Shown: positions 33,990 through 42,999 of the stretch, piece after piece
Layout: the number at the start of each line of letters is the position of its first letter
Numbering within the stretch: the first letter of the stretch is position 1
Assembly (NCBI GenBank): GCA_036307445.1
Contig: JAXJXP010000045.1
Location: forward strand, 78,659 to 142,658
Source of the DNA: HGM11525 sp036307445
GTDB taxonomy: Bacteria; Bacillota; Clostridia; UBA1381
Length of the DNA: 64,000 bases
Direction: 5' to 3'
Notes under the pieces: generated by a model
Databases searched by the model: none
What the model was told of the DNA's origin: nothing
The model's input: the letters and a program-made list of their open reading frames with translations, nothing else
Position numbers and translations under genes: made by a program

Positions 33990-36900
33990 TTATTTAAAGT
34001 AGCTTACGCCTGCTTCGAAGAGACTCTGGTTTTTAGCACCGGGAACGTTCTTAGAAACATAGTCGCCGATACGTTCTGAGTGTCCCATCTTTCCAAGAAT
34101 TCTTCCGTCAGGACTGGTAATGCCTTCAATAGCCGAAACTGAGCCGTTAGGATTCCAGTCGATATCGTAGGTTGCAATGCCTTCAGGATTTACATACTGT
34201 GTTGCAATCTGACCGTTTGCTGCAAGCTCTGCAATCTGCTCGGGAGAAGCGATAAATCTTCCTTCGCCGTGTGAAAGTGCGATTGAATGTACATCACCGA
34301 CATTGACGTTAGCAAGCCACGGAGAATTGTTTGTTGCAATTCTGGTAAGTGCCATACGGGAAATATGTCTTCCTATTGTATTAAATGTAAGAGTCGGTGA
34401 TGATTCGTCAAGGTCTCTGATTTCGCCGTAGGGAACAAGGCCTAATTTGATAAGTGCCTGGAAACCGTTACAGATACCGAGCATTAAGCCGTCTCTGTTT
34501 TTGAGCATTTGCATAACTGCGTCGCCTACAGCGGGGTTTCTAAATGCAGTTGCAATAAACTTACCGGAGCCGTCAGGCTCATCTCCGCCTGAGAAACCGC
34601 CTGGAACCATAATAATCTGTGAGTTGTCTATGCGTTTCTTCATTTCACGCATTGAATAAGCAACATCATCTGCGGATAGGTTGCGAATAACAAATACATC
34701 TGCAACACCGCCCGCTTTTTCAAACACGCGGGCTGAATCATATTCGCAGTTTGTGCCAGGGAACACAGGTATAAATATTCTCGGCTTTGCAAACTTTTCG
34801 TTTGCTACTGCAGGTGCACCCTTTGTAAAGCTATATGTTTCAGGCTCTTTTTCAAAGTTTCCTGCTTTTGTCGGGAATACCTTTTCAAGAGGCTTCTGCC
34901 ATACCTTTGATGCTTCTTCAAGACCTATTTCTATACCGCAGGCTGAGAGTGTCTTATTATCAACTGTTTTACCAATTTCGATTGCTCCGTCGGTAGCGGT
35001 ATCCATCTCGACTTCAAGGACAATTGAGCCTAAAGGTGCAAAGAACAATAGGTCATTGGTTACGTTGTTATTAAGCTCAACACCAATCATATTACCGAAT
35101 GCCATTTTTGAAACAACCTCACACAAACCGTGTGATTTAACTGTGCAGGAGGAGAGAACCTTACCGCTTTCAATCAATGCATTTACTTTTTCGTACATAG
35201 CCTTGAGTGCATCAAAGTCAGGCATATCGTTGCTGTCTCTCTTTAATGTATAGAGAACAAGCTTGGTTCCTGATTTCTTTATTTCCTGGGAAATAACCTT
35301 GTCAGCCTTAACGGGAGCAACAGCAAATGAAGTGAGTGTGGGTGGAACATCAAGCTCGTTAAAGCTTCCGCTCATTGAGTCCTTACCGCCGATTGCTGCA
35401 ATACCAAGCTCAAGCTGAGTTCTGTATGCACCCAAAAGTGCGGCAAAAGGCTTGCCCCAACGTTTCGGATTGTTTCCAAGACGTTCAAAGTATTCTTGGA
35501 ATGTAAGGTATATCTTCTTGTAATCAGCACCCATAGCTACTGCTTTTGAAACCGACTCAATTACTGCATAAGTTGCGCCGTGGAATGGGCTCCAGCTTGA
35601 AAGATACGGATCATAGCCGTAAGTCATAACTGTTGCAGTTGTTGTATTGCCGCCGAGTACGGGGACCTTTGCTGCCATACCGTCGGTAGGAGTAAGCTGA
35701 TACATACCGCCGAATGGCATAAGTACTGAATTTGCTCCGATTGTTGAGTCAAACATTTCGCAAAGTCCTTTTTGTGAGCAGACATTGAGGTTTGAGAGTG
35801 TATCAAGCCACTTGGCTTTAACATCTGTAACAACATGGGGTGCAAATGTGCGTTTGTCAGACTCAGGGAGTACAACTTCGATATCTGTGTTCTTGGTAGC
35901 ACCGTTTGTGTTAAGGAAATCTCTTGAAATATCACAGATTGTTTTGCCTCTCCAGTTCATAACAAGACGATTTTCGTCAGTTACCGTTGCAACGATTGTT
36001 GCCTCTAAGTTCTCGGCATTTGCATATTCAATAAACTTTTCAGCGTCTTCGTTTCTTACAACAACTGCCATTCTTTCTTGTGATTCGGAGATTGCAAGCT
36101 CTGTTCCGTCAAGACCGTCATACTTCTTTGGTACCTTGTCAAGATTTATTACAAGTCCGTCTGCAAGTTCACCGATAGCAACAGAAACACCGCCGGCACC
36201 AAAGTCGTTACAACGCTTGATAAGAGTTGTAACCTTGCTGTCCCTGAACAATCTCTGGATTTTTCTCTCAACAGGCGGATTACCCTTTTGAACCTCACTG
36301 CCGCAGGTTGTTACCGATTCCTCGGTGTGTGCTTTTGAAGAACCTGTTGCACCGCCTATTCCGTCTCTTCCTGTTCTTCCGCCAAGGAGAACTATTACAT
36401 CGCCCTTTTCGGGACATTCTCTTACTACGTTACTTTTGGGCGCAGCACCAATAACAGCGCCGATTTCCATTCTCTTTGCGGTATAGCCGCTGTGATAAAC
36501 CTCCGAAACCTTACCAGTAGCAAGACCAATCTGGTTACCGTATGATGAATAACCGGATGCAGCGCCCTTGGTAATCTTTCTCTGCATAAGCTTGCCGGGA
36601 AGTGTTTCCTGAAGCGTTTTTCTCGGGTCGCCGCTGCCTGTTACACGCATTGCCTGATAAACATAGCTTCTGCCGGATAACGGGTCTCTTATAGCACCGC
36701 CAAGACAAGTTGCAGCACCGCCAAACGGCTCAATTTCTGTGGGATGGTTGTGTGTTTCGTTTTTAAACATAATAAGCCAGTCTTCGTCCTTGCCGTCTAC
36801 ATCAACGGGAACAACGATACTGCAGGCATTGATTTCTTCTGACTCGTCTATTTCTTTTAAAAGACCGCGCTTTTTAAGCTGCTTTACTATAATAGTAGCC

Positions 36901-37727
36901 ATATTCATAAGGCAGATATCACGGTCAGGTGCATAAAGCTCTGCTTTTGCCTTTTTGTATTCGTTATATGCGTCAGAAATGATGTCTGAATATTTGCCTT
37001 CAGGGATTGTAACATTGTTAATTCTTGTTGAGAATGTGGTATGACGGCAGTGGTCCGACCAGTATGTATCTATCATACGAAGTTCTGTAACTGTAGGGTC
37101 GCGCTTTTCTGTATCTCTGAAATATGCACGGCAGAAATCTAAGTCGTCGCTGTCCATAGCAAAGCCCATCTTTGCGAGGAAAGCATCACTTGCAGCTTTA
37201 TCCATTTCACAAAAGCCGTCCACTGTTTCAACATCCGCAGGAACATCTGTTACCATTTCAAGAGTTGCGGGCTTTTCTAATGATGCCTCTCTTGCTTCTA
37301 CGGGGTTTATAATATAGGTTTTGATTTTGTTTAAATCTCCATCGGAAATATCGCCTGAGAGAATATAAATCTTTGCAGAACGTACGCTCGGGCGGTCTTT
37401 TTCAGTAAGAATAGAAATACATTCTTCACAGCTTGCAGCTCTCTGGTCAAACTGACCGGGGAGAAACTCTACTGCAAAAACCTTATCGGAAGCAGGGATT
37501 TCTATTTCCTCGTCATATGCATTGTCAACAGGCGGCTCTGAAAAAATAAGCTCTCTTGCACGGGCATACTCATCGTCGGAAATCCCCGAAACATCATATC
37601 TATTTAATACCCTTACGTTTGTGAGGGTATCAAGAGACAGATTTTCTCTTAAATCCTGCAACACACCTCTGGCTTCTACATCAAAGCCTTTTTTCTTTTC
37701 GACATAAATTCTTCTCACAAGTTCCAT
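33990..37727 (-). CDS. purL: Phosphoribosylformylglycinamidine synthase, single-chain form
   Basis: It converts FGAR to FGAM with glutamine and ATP in purine synthesis. At 1245 residues it is the large, fused type, with the synthetase and glutaminase in one chain, rather than the PurS/PurQ/PurL complex usual in Bacillus. The synthetase part has FKNETHNHPTEIEPFGGAAT and GDPRKTLQETLPG. The C-terminal class I glutaminase has PGGFSGGDE, the catalytic Cys in LGICNGFQAL, and SHGEGRF with the catalytic His. It stands alone with its own promoter; no other pur genes are adjacent. Confidence 0.96.
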   Translation of the reverse strand: MELVRRIYVEKKKGFDVEARGVLQDLRENLSLDTLTNVRVLNRYDVSGISDDEYARARELIFSEPPVDNAYDEEIEIPASDKVFAVEFLPGQFDQRAASCEECISILTEKDRPSVRSAKIYILSGDISDGDLNKIKTYIINPVEAREASLEKPATLEMVTDVPADVETVDGFCEMDKAASDAFLAKMGFAMDSDDLDFCRAYFRDTEKRDPTVTELRMIDTYWSDHCRHTTFSTRINNVTIPEGKYSDIISDAYNEYKKAKAELYAPDRDICLMNMATIIVKQLKKRGLLKEIDESEEINACSIVVPVDVDGKDEDWLIMFKNETHNHPTEIEPFGGAATCLGGAIRDPLSGRSYVYQAMRVTGSGDPRKTLQETLPGKLMQRKITKGAASGYSSYGNQIGLATGKVSEVYHSGYTAKRMEIGAVIGAAPKSNVVRECPEKGDVIVLLGGRTGRDGIGGATGSSKAHTEESVTTCGSEVQKGNPPVERKIQRLFRDSKVTTLIKRCNDFGAGGVSVAIGELADGLVINLDKVPKKYDGLDGTELAISESQERMAVVVRNEDAEKFIEYANAENLEATIVATVTDENRLVMNWRGKTICDISRDFLNTNGATKNTDIEVVLPESDKRTFAPHVVTDVKAKWLDTLSNLNVCSQKGLCEMFDSTIGANSVLMPFGGMYQLTPTDGMAAKVPVLGGNTTTATVMTYGYDPYLSSWSPFHGATYAVIESVSKAVAMGADYKKIYLTFQEYFERLGNNPKRWGKPFAALLGAYRTQLELGIAAIGGKDSMSGSFNELDVPPTLTSFAVAPVKADKVISQEIKKSGTKLVLYTLKRDSNDMPDFDALKAMYEKVNALIESGKVLSSCTVKSHGLCEVVSKMAFGNMIGVELNNNVTNDLLFFAPLGSIVLEVEMDTATDGAIEIGKTVDNKTLSACGIEIGLEEASKVWQKPLEKVFPTKAGNFEKEPETYSFTKGAPAVANEKFAKPRIFIPVFPGTNCEYDSARVFEKAGGVADVFVIRNLSADDVAYSMREMKKRIDNSQIIMVPGGFSGGDEPDGSGKFIATAFRNPAVGDAVMQMLKNRDGLMLGICNGFQALIKLGLVPYGEIRDLDESSPTLTFNTIGRHISRMALTRIATNNSPWLANVNVGDVHSIALSHGEGRFIASPEQIAELAANGQIATQYVNPEGIATYDIDWNPNGSVSAIEGITSPDGRILGKMGHSERIGDYVSKNVPGAKNQSLFEAGVSYFK

Positions 37728-37775
37728 ATTATATTTGTCCTTTCGCTATTAGATGAGCAAATTTATCTATATTAT

Positions 37776-37804
37776 ATTGTACATTGTTTTTTGTAATCTG
37801 TAAA
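37776..37804 (-). promoter_or_regulatory. Promoter of purL
   Basis: On the minus strand, TTTACA (37804-37799), a 17-base spacer and TACAAT (37781-37776). The leader is about 45 bases, too short for a purine riboswitch. Confidence 0.7.
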
Positions 37805-37873
37805 GTGGTTTTAATGCTAAATTTTGATAAAAAAACAAATTTTTTTTCGTTGAAAAAATTTTAAGAAAAATAC

Positions 37874-37902
37874 TTGACAAATAGATTTATGTGTGTTATT
37901 AT
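37874..37902 (+). promoter_or_regulatory. Promoter of tRNA-Gly
   Basis: A consensus TTGACA at 37874-37879, a 17-base spacer and TATTAT at 37897-37902, 18 bases before the tRNA 5' end. Confidence 0.85.
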
Positions 37903-37920
37903 ATTTGCACAGTTTGATTA

Positions 37921-37995
37921 GCGGGAGTGGCTCAGTGGTAGAGCGTCACCTTGCCAAGGTGAACGTCGCGAGTTCGAATCTCGTCTTCCGCTCCA
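37921..37995 (+). tRNA. tRNA-Gly (anticodon GCC)
   Basis: A full cloverleaf of 75 bases including an encoded CCA. The acceptor GCGGGAG pairs with CTTCCGC (one G-T). The anticodon arm is CACCT-TGCCA-AGGTG with GCC in the loop, and the T arm contains GTTCGAATC. It stands alone between purL and the yicC operon. Confidence 0.97.
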
Positions 37996-37997
37996 TG

Positions 37998-38034
37998 TCA
38001 GAGTAGGCGATATATCGCTTGCTCTGATTTTTTT
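37998..38034 (+). terminator. Terminator after tRNA-Gly
   Basis: Two 14-base arms (37998-38011 and 38014-38027) pair fully with two G-T pairs, followed by eight or more T. The 31-base hairpin sequence is 26/31 identical to one downstream of tRNA-Gln (54981-55011). Confidence 0.85.
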
Positions 38035-38088
38035 TTATTAAAAATTACAATTTTTTTTCAAAAAGGTATGTTAATTTTCAAAAAAGTG

Positions 38089-38097
38089 TGATATAAT
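38089..38097 (+). promoter_or_regulatory. Extended -10 promoter of the yicC operon
   Basis: TGATATAAT is an extended -10 element, 32 bases before the yicC start. The -35 region at 17-base spacing (TGTTAA, 38069-38074) is a poor match. Confidence 0.6.
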
Positions 38098-38129
38098 AAT
38101 TTGAATAATGATAAAGTGGGGTGAATAGT

Positions 38130-39008
38130 GTGATAAAAAGTATGACAGGTTACGGCAGAAACGAGGCTGTAATTGATGGTAAAAAGATATATTGTGAGAT
38201 AAAATCGGTTAATCACAGATACAGCGACTATTCGATAAAGGTTCCCCGAAACTTCGGTTTTCTGGAGGATAAGATTAAAAAGGTTGCGAGTGAGAAAATT
38301 TCAAGAGGAAAGGTTGACATTTATGTCGGCATAGAATATTGCGAAAGCTCGGACAGAAAGATATACTTAAACAGTGAGCTTGCAAAGGAATATCTTACGG
38401 CTCTCGGACAGATGAGAGATGAACTTGGACTTCGTGATGATATTTCTGTTATGAATGTGGCAAGACTGCCTGACATATTCCGTGCGGAACGTCTTGAAGA
38501 GGATGAGGACAAGCTTTGGGATGCAGTTTCATCTGTGGTAAGAACAGCTTTGGATGAATTTACAGCAATGCGTGAACGTGAAGGTGAGAGAATTGAAAAG
38601 GATTTGACAGCAAGGATAGAGTATATGAGAAGTGTTGCTGCAAAGGTTGAAGAACGTTCTCCCGAAACGGTAGAAGAATATAAGAACAAGCTCTACTCAA
38701 AGATAAAAGATGTTTTAGACGGCAAAGAGGTTGATGAGGCAAGGGTATTGACAGAGGTTGCTATCTTTGCAGACAAGATTGCAGTTAATGAAGAAACTGT
38801 ACGTCTTTGTAGCCATTTTGATGAGTTCTATAAGATAATATCAAGCGACGAGCCTGCCGGAAGACGACTCGACTTCCTTATTCAGGAGATTAACAGAGAA
38901 ATCAATACAACAGGCTCAAAAGCCAACGATATTGAAATTTCGCGTTATGTTGTTGAACTCAAGGGAGAAACAGAAAAGTTAAGGGAACAGGTCCAGAATA
39001 TCGAATAA
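38130..39008 (+). CDS. yicC: YicC/YloC-family endoribonuclease
   Basis: A 292-residue protein of the YicC family, recently characterised as an endoribonuclease acting on RNA in E. coli; the older name is stress-induced protein. It begins IKSMTGYGRNE, the family signature, then CEIKSVNHRYSDYSIK, with the C-terminal RRLDFLIQEINREINTTGSKAND. The start is taken as GTG 38130 because GGGGTG lies at 38118-38123; an in-frame GTG at 38121 would overlap that site. It opens the long cluster yicC-remA-gmk-rpoZ-priA, the same order as in Bacillus. Confidence 0.9.
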   Translation: MIKSMTGYGRNEAVIDGKKIYCEIKSVNHRYSDYSIKVPRNFGFLEDKIKKVASEKISRGKVDIYVGIEYCESSDRKIYLNSELAKEYLTALGQMRDELGLRDDISVMNVARLPDIFRAERLEEDEDKLWDAVSSVVRTALDEFTAMREREGERIEKDLTARIEYMRSVAAKVEERSPETVEEYKNKLYSKIKDVLDGKEVDEARVLTEVAIFADKIAVNEETVRLCSHFDEFYKIISSDEPAGRRLDFLIQEINREINTTGSKANDIEISRYVVELKGETEKLREQVQNIE

Positions 39009-39020
39009 GGCGGTGTACAA

Positions 39021-39281
39021 ATGAAGCTTATAAATATTGGATTTGGGAATATGGTTGCATCGGGCAGGGTTATTGCTGTGGTAAGCCCTGAATCTGCACC
39101 TATTAAAAGAATTATCCGTGAAGCTGAGGATAAGGGTATGATGATAAATGCCACTTATGGCAGAAGAACTCGTGCTGTTTTGGTAACCGATTCGGGACAT
39201 ATAATATTGAGTGCACTTCAGCCTGAAACGGTGTCGCACAGATTTGAAGAAACGGAGGAGCTTCAGGAGGATTATGAATAA
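39021..39281 (+). CDS. remA: RemA-family (DUF370) DNA-binding regulator
   Basis: An 86-residue protein of the RemA family: MKLINIGFGNMVASGRVIAV at the N-terminus and INATYGRRTRAVLVTDSGH in the middle. In B. subtilis RemA is an oligomeric DNA-binding protein that activates matrix and osmoprotection genes. Here it is between yicC and gmk, its conserved place. Its end overlaps the gmk start by eight bases. Whether this organism makes a comparable matrix is unknown. Confidence 0.92.
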   Translation: MKLINIGFGNMVASGRVIAVVSPESAPIKRIIREAEDKGMMINATYGRRTRAVLVTDSGHIILSALQPETVSHRFEETEELQEDYE

Positions 39282-39879
39282 GGGAGCACTATTTATAATT
39301 TCAGGTCCGTCAGGCACCGGAAAAGGCACAGTATGCAAGGAACTTATAAGCCGTGGAGATGTGTACTTGTCGGTATCTGCAACTACCCGTGATAAGAGGG
39401 TAGGCGAAACGGACGGTGAAACATATCACTTTACCGATAAAGCCAGCTTTGAAAGAATGATATCAAACGGCGAAATGCTCGAATGGGCAAATTATAATGG
39501 TAATTATTACGGAACTCCAAAGGCTGCTGTTGAAAAGACGTTGTTTGAGGGCAGGAACGTGATACTTGAAATTGAACCTCAGGGGGCACTTGCGGTAAAA
39601 GAAAAGATGCCTGAGGCGGTACTTATATTTGTTATTCCGCCGTCGGTAGAGGTTTTAAAGGGAAGACTTCTTGACCGTGGCAGAGAAAGTGAGGAGGAAA
39701 TCTCGCAAAGACTTGCCGCATCTATATGGGAAATGGAACAGGCAGGAAAGTATAACTACATAGTAGAAAATGACGATTTGTCCGATTGCGTGGATAGAAT
39801 TTCAGCAATTATGGCAGGCGTGGTTGATATGAGAAATAAGGTATATTCACTTCTTGAAGAAGCGAAAGAAAGGAAGTAA
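39274..39879 (+). CDS. gmk: Guanylate kinase
   Basis: It phosphorylates GMP to GDP. The 201-residue protein has the P-loop SGPSGTGKGTVCKEL at residues ~9-23, SATTRDKRVGETDGETYHF for GMP binding, and the lid region. ATG 39274 is inside the remA end, with AGGAGG at 39265-39270 and a second GGAGGAG at 39254-39260; the frame extends upstream but would overlap remA by more. It is followed six bases later by rpoZ. Confidence 0.96.
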   Translation: MNKGALFIISGPSGTGKGTVCKELISRGDVYLSVSATTRDKRVGETDGETYHFTDKASFERMISNGEMLEWANYNGNYYGTPKAAVEKTLFEGRNVILEIEPQGALAVKEKMPEAVLIFVIPPSVEVLKGRLLDRGRESEEEISQRLAASIWEMEQAGKYNYIVENDDLSDCVDRISAIMAGVVDMRNKVYSLLEEAKERK

Positions 39880-39884
39880 GAAAA

Positions 39885-40115
39885 ATGATTATTAAACCGG
39901 GAATAAGCACACTTGAGAAATGCGTTGATGACGGCTGCAGATATATTCTTGTTACAATGGCTGCAAAGCGTGCAAGAATGATAGGCGAAAGCGGAGAAGG
40001 TCTTGTAGAGGCTGATTCAAAGAAGGCTGTATCTGTTGCAGTAGCTGAGATTGCTGCAGGCAAGATTGGATACACAAACGTAAAGCCTGAAACCCAAACG
40101 GCTGACGAGGAATAA
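39885..40115 (+). CDS. rpoZ: DNA-directed RNA polymerase subunit omega
   Basis: A 76-residue omega subunit that helps assemble beta-prime into RNA polymerase. The conserved CRYILVTMAAKRARMI and KAVSVAVAEIAAGKI segments are present. It lies between gmk and priA. In Bacillus and many Clostridia coaBC lies between rpoZ and priA; here the rpoZ stop overlaps the priA start by one base, so coaBC is missing at this site. Confidence 0.94.
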   Translation: MIIKPGISTLEKCVDDGCRYILVTMAAKRARMIGESGEGLVEADSKKAVSVAVAEIAAGKIGYTNVKPETQTADEE

Positions 40116-42517
40116 TGGTCGTTAAGGTAATAGTCAATCACGGCACCCGTGCGCCTGATAAGCTGTACGATTATTTTGCCAGCGAGAATTTTGAAGACAG
40201 AATTGAAATCGGCAGCAGACTTAAAGTACCATTTGGTGCAAAAAACCGTGAGGTTGAGGCATATGTTTTTGGCATTAAGAAGAAATCAAGTGCCAACAGA
40301 CTAAAGTCTGTAACAGAAGTCTATGACCGTGCCTTTGACGAAAAAATGCTTCCGCTAATTGAATGGATGCGTGATAGTCTTCTTTGCACATACATTGATG
40401 TAATAAAAACTATTGTGCCAAGAGGGAGTATCAATAAGCCGGACGAATGGATTGAAATACTGTCTGAATCACAGGATGAAGTATCCCGGATGCTTTTACA
40501 ACACGGCGGTAAAATGGAAATAAATGAGCTTTTGTCCTTCTTTGATATCGATATATCTCAAAAGGTCAACGACCTTGTAAGAAAAGGCATACTAAAACGT
40601 ACTTATAAGGATAAATATGACGTTAAAAGTGCAAAGGTGCGTGTAGCATATTCGGTAGTTGACAGTGAGAATGTTGCAGATGTTATTAAATCGTTGCAAA
40701 ATCGTGCGCCTGTTCAGGCAAAGATGCTTGATATATTGTCAACAACAGCATATGTTTCACTGGCTGATTTGGTACGTTTTTCGGACGGTTCTTACGGCGC
40801 TATTCGTGGATTACAGAAAAAGGGGTACATCGAGTGTAAGGATGTTCAGGTGTTCAGAAATCCTGTGCATAATGTAAAACATGATGAAAAGAAGATTTTG
40901 ACACCTGAGCAAAAGATAGCATTTGACCGGATATACAATAAGCTTGGCGAAGGCTTTTATGAATTTCTTCTGCACGGAGTTACCGGCTCAGGTAAAACAG
41001 AGGTTTTTCTCCACGCAATTGATAGTTGTATCAAAATTGGGAAAAAGGCTATTATGCTTGTGCCTGAAATATCACTAACACCGCAGATGGTGTCAAGGTT
41101 TGCGGCAAGATTTGGTGAGAGAATTGCCGTGTTTCACAGCGGTCTTTCGATAGGTGAAAGATATGACGAATGGTGCAGAATAAGAGATGGTAAGGCTGAT
41201 ATAGTAATTGGTGCAAGGTCGGCGGTTTTTGCTCCGTTTGACGATATAGGAATGATTATAATTGACGAGGAGCACGAGCAAAGCTATAAATCGGAAATGC
41301 AGCCGAGATATAACACGCACGAGGTTGCACGTTTTCGTGCGAAACAGCATGGAGCTGTACTGGTACTTGCATCGGCTACACCGAAAATAGAAAGCTACTT
41401 CGATGCACTTTGCGGCAAAAAGGAGCTTTTATCCATTGAGAGCAGAGTAAATGACAGAGGGCTTCCGTCTGTATCAATAGTAGATATGAGAGAAGAGCTT
41501 GCTAAGGGAAATCGCTCAATTCTTTCATATGAATTGAAAACGGAAATAGAAGAAAATTTAAAGAGGAAAGAACAGACAATACTGCTTTTAAACAGGCGTG
41601 GATTTTCAACTTTTGTTTCCTGCCGTAGCTGTGGTTATGTAGCAGATTGTCCCAATTGCAGTATTTCGTTAACTTATCATAAGTTCAGCGACACATTAAG
41701 ATGCCACTATTGCGGGCATACTATAAAAAACTATACAAAATGTCCGTCCTGCGAAAGTAAATACATACGCTACTTTGGCGGCGGTACGCAAAAGGTAGAG
41801 GAAGAGATTAAAATGCTTTTCCCAGATGCCGCTATTATTCGTATGGATAATGATACCACGAGCGGAAAAGGCGGACATGAGAGAATTTTGTCGGAATTTG
41901 AACGCACAGGAGCGGATATATTAATTGGTACGCAGATGGTGGCAAAGGGTCTTGATTTCCCAAATGTTACACTGGTTGGTGTGATTTCGGCTGATACATC
42001 ACTTTTTGCAGACGATTTTCGTGCTGCGGAGAGGACGTTTGACCTTTTAGAACAGGTTACAGGCCGTGCAGGCAGAGCAGATAAAGCAGGCAGAGCTATT
42101 ATCCAGACCTATTCGCCGGAAAATTCTGCGGTTGTTTTGGCATCAAGGCATAGCTACAAGGAGTTTTATGACGGTGAGATAAAGGTAAGAAAGGCAATGA
42201 ATTATCCACCGTATTGTGATATTGTAAGCATTGGATTTTCGGGACCTAATGAACAGGCGGTCTCCGATTGTGCCAAGAAATTTGCAAGAGCAATATCAGA
42301 CAATAACGAATTAAAGGAACAAACTAGGATTATAGGTCCTATAAGAGCAGCGGTAGCTAAAATACAGAACAAATACCGTTGGCAGATTATAGTAAAGCTT
42401 AAGCGGGGTGCAAATATTACGCCATATCTTGCATCTGCAACAGAGCTTTGCCGCAAGAATAGAAATTTTGAAAACGTAATTATAGTAACAGATAAAAATC
42501 CAAACGCGATATTTTAG
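40115..42517 (+). CDS. priA: Primosomal protein N' (replication restart helicase)
   Basis: A 3'-5' helicase that reloads the replisome at stalled forks. The 800-residue protein has an N-terminal DNA-binding domain, Walker A GVTGSGKTEVF, Walker B DEEH, and eight zinc-binding Cys in four CxxC pairs in the helicase insertion (CRSC, CPNC, CHYC and CPSC). GTQMVAKGLDFPNVTLVG and QVTGRAGRADKAG are late helicase motifs. It starts at ATG 40115, overlapping the rpoZ stop. Confidence 0.96.
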   Translation: MVVKVIVNHGTRAPDKLYDYFASENFEDRIEIGSRLKVPFGAKNREVEAYVFGIKKKSSANRLKSVTEVYDRAFDEKMLPLIEWMRDSLLCTYIDVIKTIVPRGSINKPDEWIEILSESQDEVSRMLLQHGGKMEINELLSFFDIDISQKVNDLVRKGILKRTYKDKYDVKSAKVRVAYSVVDSENVADVIKSLQNRAPVQAKMLDILSTTAYVSLADLVRFSDGSYGAIRGLQKKGYIECKDVQVFRNPVHNVKHDEKKILTPEQKIAFDRIYNKLGEGFYEFLLHGVTGSGKTEVFLHAIDSCIKIGKKAIMLVPEISLTPQMVSRFAARFGERIAVFHSGLSIGERYDEWCRIRDGKADIVIGARSAVFAPFDDIGMIIIDEEHEQSYKSEMQPRYNTHEVARFRAKQHGAVLVLASATPKIESYFDALCGKKELLSIESRVNDRGLPSVSIVDMREELAKGNRSILSYELKTEIEENLKRKEQTILLLNRRGFSTFVSCRSCGYVADCPNCSISLTYHKFSDTLRCHYCGHTIKNYTKCPSCESKYIRYFGGGTQKVEEEIKMLFPDAAIIRMDNDTTSGKGGHERILSEFERTGADILIGTQMVAKGLDFPNVTLVGVISADTSLFADDFRAAERTFDLLEQVTGRAGRADKAGRAIIQTYSPENSAVVLASRHSYKEFYDGEIKVRKAMNYPPYCDIVSIGFSGPNEQAVSDCAKKFARAISDNNELKEQTRIIGPIRAAVAKIQNKYRWQIIVKLKRGANITPYLASATELCRKNRNFENVIIVTDKNPNAIF

Positions 42518-42536
42518 AAAGAGGGGTATAAAGCTG

Positions 42537-42986
42537 ATGGCGCTTCGGGAAATCAGAAAAAAAGGTGATGAAATTCTGGAGAAGGTATGCAAGGAGGTAA
42601 AGGTCTTTGACGAGAGGCTATGGACACTCCTTGACGATATGTATGACACAATGACTAACAGTGATGGTGTAGGACTTGCTGCACCTCAGGTTGGTATATT
42701 AAAACGTGCTGCAGTAATTGACATCGGCGAAGGGAAGATTGAGATTATAAACCCTGTAATTGTATCAGAAGAAGGTACGCAAAACGGCTCAGAGGGATGT
42801 CTTAGCGTCCCTGGAGTTTTTGGCGAGGTGGAAAGACCGCAAAAGGTTACAGTTGAGGCTCAGGACCGTAACGGCAACAAGATTACGGTAACAGGCGAGG
42901 ATTTGCTTGCAAGAGCGTTGTGCCATGAGATTGAACATCTTGACGGAAAGCTGTTTCTTGAAAGAGTTACAGAATTTTTGGAGTAG
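42537..42986 (+). CDS. def: Peptide deformylase
   Basis: A metalloenzyme that removes the formyl group from nascent proteins. The 149-residue protein has all three motifs: GVGLAAPQ, EGCLSVPG with the metal Cys, and HEIEHLDG with two metal His and the catalytic Glu. The last is HEIEH rather than the usual HEIDH, a common variant. Start at ATG 42537 with AAAGAGGGG upstream. It is adjacent to fmt, its functional opposite. Confidence 0.95.
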   Translation: MALREIRKKGDEILEKVCKEVKVFDERLWTLLDDMYDTMTNSDGVGLAAPQVGILKRAAVIDIGEGKIEIINPVIVSEEGTQNGSEGCLSVPGVFGEVERPQKVTVEAQDRNGNKITVTGEDLLARALCHEIEHLDGKLFLERVTEFLE

Positions 42987-42999
42987 GAGCTGAGGTTAG

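Noticed and set aside
34447..36291. Long plus-strand frames opposite purL (up to 190 codons)
   Set aside because: They lie entirely within purL, have Ser-rich artefact composition, and purL motifs continue through the region.
37728..37804. Purine riboswitch upstream of purL
   Set aside because: The leader is under 50 bases and lacks the conserved three-way-junction loops.
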